The translations under genes and the position numbers were made by a program. Of a DNA stretch of 37,441 nucleotides, positions 1 through 5,719 are shown piece after piece. Location of the stretch: positions 1-37,441 of IMG/VR virus record IMGVR_UViG_3300025108_000157; one strand, written 5' to 3'. This stretch comes from a virus. The stretch's first letter is position 1, and every line of letters begins with the position of its first letter. The notes under the pieces are model-generated. The model searched no databases. It was not told where the DNA came from and saw only the letters and a list, made by a program, of their open reading frames with translations.

Positions 1-68
1 AAGATAAAAACTGTAATGGCAGAGACGATTTTAGTGAATTTATAGATAGAATATACAAAAGAATATAG
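1..68 (+). CDS. C-terminal end of ParB-like protein (5'-truncated by window edge)
   Basis: Reading from base 3, 21 codons run to a TAG at 66-68 and encode a tail identical to the last residues of the complete ParB-like protein at 30192-30953. The start lies outside the window. This is the left-hand image of that gene and shows that the window begins inside it; it forms the first half of the 127-bp repeat. Confidence 0.9.
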   Translation, partial: DKNCNGRDDFSEFIDRIYKRI

Positions 69-87
69 TTCCTGTCTTAATAGTTTA

Positions 88-116
88 TTAAAATAAGTTA
101 AAAATTACGTTATATA
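88..116 (+). promoter_or_regulatory. Candidate phage late promoter P1 (YAAAAT-N12-ACGTTATATA)
   Basis: ACGTTATATA at 107-116 with TAAAAT ending 12 nt before it. The same bipartite arrangement recurs at six other places in the window, each before a structural or packaging module. Here it lies 32 nt upstream of the small terminase start. Confidence 0.6.
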
Positions 117-148
117 ATAAAGATTGATTAAACAATAAAATATCAATT

Positions 149-415
149 ATGGATAATAGAAAAAACAATGGTGGCGTAAGACAAGGTGCAGGGAGACCTA
201 AAAAAGCAGACGAACTAAAGCTGATTGAAAAACTTGATGCCTTAATAGATAATGATGAAGTAATTAAAACTTTAGGTAAACAAATATTAAAAGGGGACAG
301 CAGGGCTATGAATCTATATTTCGGTTATAGATATGGCAAACCTAAAGAATCTGTAGATATATCTTCAAGTGACGGCTTTAATGTAAACTTTAGAGACCTA
401 ATCAAATTTAAGTGA
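149..415 (+). CDS. terS: Terminase small subunit
   Basis: An 88-residue protein with a basic, glycine-rich N-terminus (RQGAGRPKK, residues 11-19) followed by a helical region, the pattern of small terminase DNA-binding subunits in phages of Bacteroidetes. Small terminase binds phage DNA at the packaging site and hands it to TerL. It sits directly upstream of terL, with the stop overlapping the terL start. The second copy at 31172-31438 has the same length and 80 of 88 residues identical by hand count, while many synonymous sites differ. Function is inferred from position and the N-terminal pattern; the pac or cos site cannot be read directly. Confidence 0.8.
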   Translation: MDNRKNNGGVRQGAGRPKKADELKLIEKLDALIDNDEVIKTLGKQILKGDSRAMNLYFGYRYGKPKESVDISSSDGFNVNFRDLIKFK

Positions 416-1617
416 TTGAAATAAATAAAAAGTATGCTCCTATTGCTGAATCAGATGGGAGGTACTTTATTGTAACTGGAGGACGTGGGTCTGGCAAATC
501 ATTCTCCATAAACCTCTTATTAGTTCTTTTAACTTATGAAGCTGGGCATACTATACTGTTTACTCGTTACACTTTATCTTCTACTTATATTTCTATTATC
601 CCTGAATTTATTGAAAAACTTGAACTGCTTAAAATATTTGATGACTTTCATATCACAAAAGATGAAATAAGAAATAAGCGTTCTGGAAGCAAGATAATTT
701 TTAAAGGTATCAAAACATCAAGTGGAGATCAAACAGCTAATCTAAAGTCATTACAAGGCGTTACAACGTTTGTATTAGATGAAGCAGAAGAACTTACTAA
801 TGAAGATACATTTGACAAGATAGATTTGTCAGTAAGACAACAAGGCAAACATAATAGAGTGATACTAATACTAAACCCTACAACTAAAGAACATTGGATA
901 TATAAAAGATTCTTTGAAGATAAAGGAATCCAAGAAGGCACAAATGAATCAAAAGATAATATCACTTACATACACACTACCTATTTAGACAACTTAAAGA
1001 ACCTATCAGAAAGTTATATAAACCAAATAGAGAACATTAAACAACGCAGACCAGAAAAATATAAACATCAAATGCTCGGAGGGTGGCTTAATAAAGCAGA
1101 GGGTGTTATATTAACTAACTGGTCAATAGGAGAATTTAAAAAAGTAGGCGTTAGTGTATTTGGTCAAGACTTTGGATTTAATGACCCTAACACATTAGTA
1201 GAAACTAATATAGATACAACAAGAAAGATTATTTATCTAAAAGAATGTTTTTACTTGAATGGTTTAACAACAACAGAAATAGCACGTTTAAATATGAAAC
1301 ACGCTACAGACAATTTAATAATTGGAGATGCAGCAGAAAAAAGATTGATCTATGAATTAAAACAAAAAGGATGTAATATAGTTTCTTCAATAAAAGGAGC
1401 TGGTTCTATAACTTATGGAATATCATTATTACAAGATTATGATTTAATAGTAGACGAACAAAGCATAAATTTAATCAAAGAACTAAACAACTACAGTTGG
1501 CTTGAGAAGAAATCTAACACACCAATAGATAAACATAATCATCTTATTGATGCAATTAGATATGCAGTAAGTTATCAGCTTCAAAATCCTAATAGGGGTA
1601 AATATTACATACAATAA
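412..1617 (+). CDS. terL: Terminase large subunit (packaging ATPase-nuclease)
   Basis: A 401-residue terminase of usual length. Walker A is GGRGSGKS at residues 23-30 and Walker B is VLDEAEE at 121-127. The C-terminal RNase H-like nuclease shows acidic residues D253 (GQDFGF), D306 (IIGDAAE) and D380 (HLIDAIRYA). It cuts concatemeric DNA and pumps it into the prohead through the portal. Translation starts at GTG 412, which overlaps the terS stop as GTGA; the same GTG overlap is kept in the diverged copy at 31435, which supports this start. Of 15 arginine codons counted, 5 are CGN and 10 AGR, against 11 CGN of 15 in the second copy. Confidence 0.95.
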   Translation: MIEINKKYAPIAESDGRYFIVTGGRGSGKSFSINLLLVLLTYEAGHTILFTRYTLSSTYISIIPEFIEKLELLKIFDDFHITKDEIRNKRSGSKIIFKGIKTSSGDQTANLKSLQGVTTFVLDEAEELTNEDTFDKIDLSVRQQGKHNRVILILNPTTKEHWIYKRFFEDKGIQEGTNESKDNITYIHTTYLDNLKNLSESYINQIENIKQRRPEKYKHQMLGGWLNKAEGVILTNWSIGEFKKVGVSVFGQDFGFNDPNTLVETNIDTTRKIIYLKECFYLNGLTTTEIARLNMKHATDNLIIGDAAEKRLIYELKQKGCNIVSSIKGAGSITYGISLLQDYDLIVDEQSINLIKELNNYSWLEKKSNTPIDKHNHLIDAIRYAVSYQLQNPNRGKYYIQ

Positions 1618-1631
1618 CTAAACAAGGGTAA

Positions 1632-1733
1632 ATGGAATGTAAAAAATGTAAACAGACAATGACAATATATTCAGGTAAAGACAACAAGGACTACTACTAC
1701 TGTAGGGAGTGTGATATTATAGAGTTTGAATAA
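1632..1733 (+). CDS. Small zinc-ribbon protein
   Basis: A 33-residue ORF with CKKC near its start and CREC near its end, 18 residues apart, the spacing of a minimal zinc ribbon. It starts 14 nt after terL. A clear relative, with the same CxxC-YYY-CxxC layout, lies at 23760-23882 in the same genome unit. The second copy of the packaging region has no equivalent here but has other CxxC proteins nearby. The target is unknown; zinc ribbons of this size usually bind nucleic acid or protein. Confidence 0.6.
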   Translation: MECKKCKQTMTIYSGKDNKDYYYCRECDIIEFE

Positions 1734-1746
1734 ACTTTATTAAATA

Positions 1747-1778
1747 TTTTGTTAATTAAATAAATAGTTGTATATTGC
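1747..1778 (+). promoter_or_regulatory. Bacteroidetes-type promoter, cassette 1
   Basis: TTTTG at 1747-1751, a 19-nt spacer, then TATATTGC at 1771-1778, close to the Bacteroidetes consensus TTTG / TAnnTTTG. The 19-nt spacer is the same in all five promoters of this class seen in the window. Confidence 0.6.
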
Positions 1779-1781
1779 AGT

Positions 1782-1803
1782 ATAATTGCAATGAAGCAGT
1801 TAT
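1782..1803 (+). promoter_or_regulatory. Leader hairpin, cassette 1
   Basis: ATAATTGC-AATGAA-GCAGTTAT forms an 8-bp stem with one U-G pair and a six-base loop just after the promoter. Related stems at 28153, 32693 and 33424 replace the G-C pair next to the loop-closing pair by A-U, a compensatory change. The loop holds an ATG (1791) that is in frame with the downstream gene but is ACG in two of the four relatives, so I do not take it as the start. Confidence 0.6.
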
Positions 1804-1817
1804 ATAAACAAAACAAA

Positions 1818-2123
1818 ATGAATAAATTAAAACTTAACGAAATTAAAAATTTAAGTAGTAGTAGTGTAAAAATAGCACACTTAACTTTAACAATGGAATC
1901 AATCCATTTTGAACACGATTTAACTTTTAAGTTGTCGACTGCAGGTACTAACATAAGAATTGAGAGTAGTCATTTAACAAGAGAATTAAATCATTTAATA
2001 GAATGGTTAAATCAGTCATCAGAAAATGAAGATAATTTAAGAAGTAATGAATCTGAAATTATATTATTTGCAAGAGATATGATTAAATGTAACGAACAGT
2101 TAAAAGAAATTAAAACTTTATAA
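1818..2123 (+). CDS. Cassette 1 small protein, unknown function
   Basis: A 101-residue protein that I do not recognise. It is rich in Ser, Asn and Lys, with a predicted beta-rich first half and a helical, acidic second half (about residues 50-100). The start at 1818 follows an A/C-rich spacer after the leader hairpin, the same place as the starts of the other three cassette genes; an in-frame ATG at 1791 lies in the hairpin loop. It has its own promoter, leader and terminator, so it is a self-contained transcription unit inserted between terL and the tail genes. Confidence 0.6.
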   Translation: MNKLKLNEIKNLSSSSVKIAHLTLTMESIHFEHDLTFKLSTAGTNIRIESSHLTRELNHLIEWLNQSSENEDNLRSNESEIILFARDMIKCNEQLKEIKTL

Positions 2124-2130
2124 TAACAAC

Positions 2131-2155
2131 AGGGAGTGTAAAAGCTCCCTTTTTA
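2131..2155 (+). terminator. Intrinsic terminator, cassette 1
   Basis: AGGGAG (2131-2136) pairs with CTCCCT (2145-2150) around an 8-nt loop and is followed by a short T run. The same GGGAG/CTCCC terminator ends the other three cassettes. Confidence 0.75.
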
Positions 2156-2166
2156 ATACTTAACAA

Positions 2167-2334
2167 ATGGCAGTAAATAAAATAAAATTAGAAGATAAAT
2201 TTAAAATTATAGATGTTGAAACAACTTTAAAAATGTTAATACAACACGCAGATTTAAAACCTCATCACAAAGACTGGGCATTAACATCTTATAAAAACAT
2301 TTTAGACTTTAAACATCAAAACGATATACTATGA
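2167..2334 (+). CDS. Small helical protein, unknown
   Basis: A 55-residue ORF, predicted mostly helical, with an HHKDW motif near residue 33-37. The second copy carries a relative at 33670-33834 (54 residues) with LHKQW at the matching place and a similar C-terminal DKNIL/QNDIL ending. The stop overlaps the next start as ATGA, so it is translated with the small membrane genes that follow. No function is recognised. Confidence 0.55.
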   Translation: MAVNKIKLEDKFKIIDVETTLKMLIQHADLKPHHKDWALTSYKNILDFKHQNDIL

Positions 2335-2459
2335 AAAAAAGACAGTATAGATCAAATCAAGGGCGTAATCCTAAAAGGGAAGAAGCTATGTTTAACACAA
2401 TCAAAGTAGCATTTGTATTATTAGTTATTGCTACTATTGTAAATTTAATTTTATCATAA
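2331..2459 (+). CDS. Small single-pass membrane protein
   Basis: A 42-residue ORF with a basic N-terminus (RQYRSNQGRNPKR, residues 4-16) and one hydrophobic segment at about residues 24-42. The equivalent gene in the second copy (33831-34118) carries the same RQYRSNQGR sequence and membrane segment but has an extra zinc-ribbon domain in front. This version is therefore either a truncated form or the unfused ancestor. It overlaps both neighbours by 1-4 nt, indicating coupled translation. Confidence 0.6.
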   Translation: MKKRQYRSNQGRNPKREEAMFNTIKVAFVLLVIATIVNLILS

Positions 2460-2632
2460 TGAAATACTATTACGAAGATAACGGAAACAGAAGATATTAC
2501 ATTGCAAAGAAAATATCTAAAAAACAAAACAAAGAAACATTTTTAAAGGTTGCAGGTTATGCAGCTATTGGCTGGGCAGTATTTTATATTGCATTGTTTT
2601 TTTTCTTACATTTGTTAGAAATGGCAGTATGA
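2459..2632 (+). CDS. Small membrane protein
   Basis: A 57-residue protein with a polar, tyrosine-rich N-terminus (YYYEDNGNRRYYIAKK) and one membrane segment at about residues 31-53. The second copy has a relative of identical length at 34115-34288. The start overlaps the previous stop as TAATG and the stop overlaps the next start as ATGA. Conservation of length and overlaps in both copies argues that it is real. Role unknown; it probably sits in the inner membrane. Confidence 0.65.
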   Translation: MKYYYEDNGNRRYYIAKKISKKQNKETFLKVAGYAAIGWAVFYIALFFFLHLLEMAV

Positions 2633-2904
2633 GAAACAAAATACAGAACATACAAGATTTAGAATACAGTAACAATCAAATATTAATTGGAGAACTAATT
2701 AAAAAATGGTTAAAGGCAAAACCTAAAAACAAAGAGGTTCTAAAATTAAGAGATGCGTTTATTGATAATTCAATTTACGTTGCAGGTTTACAAAATGATC
2801 TTACAGCTTCTAAAATGGCTAATAGTGAATATAGAGAAAGAATGAATGAAGCCTTGTATGATTTAGAATTAATAAAAGAAGAAAATAAATATTATAGTGA
2901 GTGA
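2629..2904 (+). CDS. Helical protein, unknown
   Basis: A 91-residue protein predicted to be nearly all helix, with heptad-like charge patterning in the second half. A relative of 84 residues lies at 34285-34539 in the second copy (shared features include the KWLKAKP/QWQKAKP segment and the SEYRE/SQYRE segment). It is the last gene before a strong terminator and so ends the tiny-gene operon. No function is recognised. Confidence 0.65.
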   Translation: MRNKIQNIQDLEYSNNQILIGELIKKWLKAKPKNKEVLKLRDAFIDNSIYVAGLQNDLTASKMANSEYRERMNEALYDLELIKEENKYYSE

Positions 2905-2935
2905 CTATATAATTGAGTTGTTTTGTTTGGAAAAA

Positions 2936-2963
2936 GGGTGTTAGAAATAGCACCTTTTTTTTT
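2936..2963 (+). terminator. Intrinsic terminator with GAAA tetraloop
   Basis: GGGTGTTA (2936-2943), GAAA loop, TAGCACCT (2948-2955), then a run of T. The hairpin is identical at 34702-34729 in the second copy although the sequence around it has diverged. Confidence 0.85.
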
Positions 2964-2966
2964 ATA

Positions 2967-2995
2967 CTAAAATCCTACTTTAATTACGTTATATA
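2967..2995 (+). promoter_or_regulatory. Candidate phage late promoter P2
   Basis: TAAAAT (2968-2973), 12 nt, ACGTTATATA (2986-2995), directly after a terminator and only 3 nt before the ATG of the tail chaperone. If this is a -10/-35 pair the mRNA would be leaderless or nearly so. Confidence 0.65.
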
Positions 2996-2998
2996 AGT

Positions 2999-3649
2999 AT
3001 GAAAGCTAATATAAACGTTCCTAACGAACTTAATGAGATTACACTAAAGCAATATCAAAGGTTCTTAAAAGCTCAAGACAAAGCAAAGGATAATAACTTC
3101 ATACAGACTAAAATGATAGAGATATTTTGTAGGGTAAAACCTCAAGATGCTCTTAACATAAGATTGTCAGATGCAGAACGTATTACAAGAATAATATCAG
3201 ATATGTTTGAACAGAAGCCTGATTTAGTACAGTCCTTCTGGCTTAACAATGTAGAGTATGGTTTTGTTCCTGATCTTGATGAAATTACATTAGGAGAATA
3301 TATTGACCTTGATACTTATATGGGAGACTGGGATAATATAGAAATAGCAATGAATGTACTATACCGACCTATCAAACAAAAACTGGGAAACAAGTATTTA
3401 ATAGAGGACTATGACCCTGATAAAAAAGACAGAATTACTACAATGCCTATGGATGCTGTATTCGGTTCTATACTTTTTTTTTATCGTTTAGGGATAGAAT
3501 TATCGAAAACTATGATGAATTATTTGGAGAACAAGGAGGAGAAACAACTTCTGGACGTGCTGGATTTGCAAAAAAGTGGGGATGGTATTCGAGCCTTTAC
3601 GGACTCGCTGGAGGAGATATTACAAGATTTGAAGATATCACAAAATTAG
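2999..3649 (+). CDS. Tail assembly chaperone, zero-frame product (gpG-like)
   Basis: A 216-residue acidic protein. Together with the frameshifted product below it has the layout of phage tail assembly chaperones (lambda gpG/gpGT type), which coat the tape measure protein while the tail tube polymerises. The second copy at 34784-35434 also makes exactly 216 residues in this frame, and the two are similar up to about residue 170 (for example EYGFVPDL-TLGEYIDLDTY). It follows candidate promoter P2 and a terminator, so it opens the tail operon. The chaperone call rests on the frameshift and the nearby tape measure gene, not on a recognised domain. Confidence 0.7.
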   Translation: MKANINVPNELNEITLKQYQRFLKAQDKAKDNNFIQTKMIEIFCRVKPQDALNIRLSDAERITRIISDMFEQKPDLVQSFWLNNVEYGFVPDLDEITLGEYIDLDTYMGDWDNIEIAMNVLYRPIKQKLGNKYLIEDYDPDKKDRITTMPMDAVFGSILFFYRLGIELSKTMMNYLENKEEKQLLDVLDLQKSGDGIRAFTDSLEEILQDLKISQN

Positions 3650-3735
3650 AAATGCATAAATGTTTAATGATGTTAGCATTTATGAAAGACAAAAACGAAT
3701 TAGAATCGAAACAAATAAAAAGTAAGTTTAAATGA
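2999..3735 (+). CDS. Tail assembly chaperone, -1 frameshift product (gpGT-like)
   Basis: Ribosomes slipping back one base on the T run 3474-3482 would join codons 2999-3481 to the -1 frame 3481-3735, giving 245 residues. In zero-frame phasing the heptamer T_TTT_TTT lies at 3475-3481. The extension contains a WGWYSSLYGLAGGD segment and ends FKDKNELES-like, and has no start codon of its own that would explain its conservation. The diverged second copy keeps the slip site, a 245-residue product and the same GWY-SL-L-GD/GN, ITEL, MMLAFMKDKNELE residues. The -1 stop overlaps the next start as ATGA. This matches the gpGT logic of lambda-like tails. Confidence 0.8.
3475..3481 (+). promoter_or_regulatory. 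Slippery heptamer for -1 frameshift
   Basis: T_TTT_TTT in zero-frame phasing within a nine-T run. The run is also nine T at the same codon in the second copy (35258-35266). I did not identify a clear stimulatory hairpin or pseudoknot just downstream. Confidence 0.75.
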
Positions 3736-4202
3736 GCCAACAAGGAATAAGGGGATTTTACCAATTAACTGAAACAATAAAAGACCAGCTTTTAGCTGAC
3801 ATAAATTGTAATACAGTAACTACAGGAGACCTATATGATGTTAACCTTAACAAGCAAGACATATTCCCTCTTGCTCACATTATAGTCAACAACGTAACAC
3901 AAGAAGAACAAACGCTTACGTTTAACATAAGCATTCTTGCAATGGATATTGTAGATCAATCTAAATTACCAACAGAAGATAGGTTTATAGGAAACAATAA
4001 TGAACAAGATATACTTAACACACAATTAGCAGTATTAAATAAAGTAATACAAGTTTTAAGAATGGGTACTTTATACAAAGACCAATATCAATTAGATAGT
4101 CCTGTAAATTGTGAACCATTTTATGATAGGTTTGAAAACCAATTAGCAGGATGGACTGCAACAATGGATATTGTAATTTATAACGATATAAGAATCTGTT
4201 AA
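3732..4202 (+). CDS. Putative tail terminator / tail completion protein
   Basis: A 156-residue protein placed between the tail chaperone and an HK97 gp10-like protein. The N-terminal helical part plus a C-terminal beta region ending FENQLAGWTATMDI resembles tail terminator and completion proteins that cap the tube and join tail to head. This is a positional and by-eye fold guess. The second copy (35517-35987) has the same length and high identity. The start overlaps the frameshift product stop (ATGA), and the stop overlaps the next start (TAATG). Confidence 0.5.
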   Translation: MSQQGIRGFYQLTETIKDQLLADINCNTVTTGDLYDVNLNKQDIFPLAHIIVNNVTQEEQTLTFNISILAMDIVDQSKLPTEDRFIGNNNEQDILNTQLAVLNKVIQVLRMGTLYKDQYQLDSPVNCEPFYDRFENQLAGWTATMDIVIYNDIRIC

Positions 4203-4735
4203 TGAACTTTGAAAATATAAATAAGGCTCTTAATGATTTTGGAAGGTATGTTGTGCAACAAGCCAGAACAAGACTGACTAAAAACAAACAAGGAGGAGGA
4301 GCATTATATGAATCAATAAGATACACATTAGATGAAGAACAAAAAGGATTTATACTTGACTTCTATATGGAAGATTACGGTATATTTCAAGATCAAGGTG
4401 TTAAGGGTGCTAATCCTGCATTAATAAAAGGAGGCAGACAAAAAGCTCCTAACAGTAAGTTTAGTTATAAACAAAAGATGCCACCAATGCAACCTTTAAG
4501 AGACTGGGCACAAAGAAAGAATATAAGATTTAGAGATAAAGAAGGTAAATTTAAAAAAGGAAGTTATAAGAGTATGGCATTTGTATTACAGAGAAGTATA
4601 TACGCACAAGGATTTAAACCTACATACTTTTTTACTAAACCATTTGAAGCAGCTTTTAAAAGACTGCCAGAAGAATTAGTAAACGACTTTATATTAGATA
4701 TAGAAAAAGGAATAATATTAGGAACAAAAAAATAA
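4202..4735 (+). CDS. Putative HK97 gp10-like neck / head-tail protein
   Basis: A 177-residue protein. It shows the pattern of gp10-like neck proteins: an ALYESIRY segment near residue 37, YGIFQDQGVKG near residues 60-70, and a C-terminal FTKPFEAAF segment like the F-x-P-A-x-x-x-A ending of that family. Such proteins sit at the head-tail junction. The second copy has a 177-residue relative at 35987-36520. Located directly after the putative tail terminator, which fits a neck role. Confidence 0.55.
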   Translation: MNFENINKALNDFGRYVVQQARTRLTKNKQGGGALYESIRYTLDEEQKGFILDFYMEDYGIFQDQGVKGANPALIKGGRQKAPNSKFSYKQKMPPMQPLRDWAQRKNIRFRDKEGKFKKGSYKSMAFVLQRSIYAQGFKPTYFFTKPFEAAFKRLPEELVNDFILDIEKGIILGTKK

Positions 4736-4738
4736 ACA

Positions 4739-5719
4739 ATGGCAGCAATAGCATTAAGAAGTCCACAATATAAATATATAACTGCAGGAGCTAATTCAGC
4801 TTATGCAATATGTACAATTACAATAGGAGGTTCACTAAAGTATACGTTAAGGAAAGAAGTTGCACCAAATGAAGTAGCTCTTTTTGAAATAGCAGAATTA
4901 TGCAGAGATTTTTTAGATATAACTTTTGACGGAACATATACTGCTCAAACATTAACAATAGTTACAGCTATAAACGCTTATACTGGAAGTGATAGTCTAG
5001 TTAATGGCACACAATGGACTGACATAGGATATGATGCTTATGGAACATTTATGGAGGGGGATAATCCTACCGTGCCTTTTACAAGTTTACCAAACACTTT
5101 ATTTGAAAGAGAACCATATCCAGCAGCAGATGCAGAAATATATGTACCTGTTGGTTACGCAGGTGTTGTTGCTGGTATTACAACGGCAGGTGTTATGAAT
5201 TATTATTCTTATACTTCTAATCAATCAGAAATTATAGGAACTACAATGGGGGTTAGAGTTAATATAAATAGAATAGATTGTACTAAATATGGGGATGGTC
5301 ATAAAATTACATTTGTAAATAAATTTGGAGCATTACAAGATATTTGGTTTTTTTTAAAAACAGTTTATACTACTTCTAAAAAACAACAGCAATTTCAAAG
5401 AAATATAATTTCATCAACAGGAACTTATAGTGTTAATCAACATACTAAACAAGTTTTTAATACAACAGCAAGTCAAAAATTTACATTAAGTTCTGGATAT
5501 TATCCTGAATGGTGCAATCAATGGTTTGAACAATTAATGTTATCAGAAAAAGTTTGGCTTACAAGAAATAAATTATATAACAGAATAGACCAAACTGAAG
5601 TAGTTCCTGTTAATGTTACAAAAAGCAGTATGGTGCAAAAGACATCATTAAATGATAAATTAATAGAATACACATTTGACTTTGAATTATCAGCAGATTA
5701 TATAAATAACATTAGATAA
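4739..5719 (+). CDS. Virion structural protein, tail-associated
   Basis: A 326-residue protein, predicted mostly beta, with a conserved-looking core (KITFVNKFGALQDIWFF, about residues 189-205) and a C-terminal region ending in a YTFDFELSADYINNIR stretch. I recognise the type from phages of Bacteroidetes, where it sits in the tail/baseplate cluster, but cannot give a precise role; distal tail or baseplate protein is the best guess. The second copy is the truncated gene at 36524-37441. The stop overlaps the next start (TAATG). Confidence 0.5.
   Translation: MAAIALRSPQYKYITAGANSAYAICTITIGGSLKYTLRKEVAPNEVALFEIAELCRDFLDITFDGTYTAQTLTIVTAINAYTGSDSLVNGTQWTDIGYDAYGTFMEGDNPTVPFTSLPNTLFEREPYPAADAEIYVPVGYAGVVAGITTAGVMNYYSYTSNQSEIIGTTMGVRVNINRIDCTKYGDGHKITFVNKFGALQDIWFFLKTVYTTSKKQQQFQRNIISSTGTYSVNQHTKQVFNTTASQKFTLSSGYYPEWCNQWFEQLMLSEKVWLTRNKLYNRIDQTEVVPVNVTKSSMVQKTSLNDKLIEYTFDFELSADYINNIR

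Larger units (their letters stand above)
1..127 (+). repeat. Exact 127-bp direct repeat, left copy
   Basis: Bases 1-127 equal 30886-31012 base for base; the first mismatch is at 128 (T versus A). The repeat holds the end of the ParB-like gene and the promoter motif before terS. It sets a unit length of 30,885 bp. A repeat of exactly 127 bp starting at base 1 is also what an assembler working with a 127-base k-mer leaves at a branch point, so it need not be a physical terminal repeat. Confidence 0.97.

Noticed and set aside
1-127. 127-bp repeat as a proven terminal repeat of a packaged genome
   Set aside because: The sequence after the right copy is a diverged module rather than a continuation identical to the left, and the length equals a common k-mer, so a physical terminal repeat is not supported.
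729-965. Minus-strand ORFs (for example 729-965, 8255-8866, 18684-19067, 28507-28836)
   Set aside because: They lie opposite strong + strand genes, have low-complexity Ser/Leu-rich translations typical of antisense shadows in AT-rich DNA, and have no own promoter or start context.
1791-1817. ATG at 1791 as start of the cassette 1 gene
   Set aside because: It lies in the leader hairpin loop and is replaced by ACG in cassettes 2 and 4. The start at 1818 lies in the same position as the other cassette starts.
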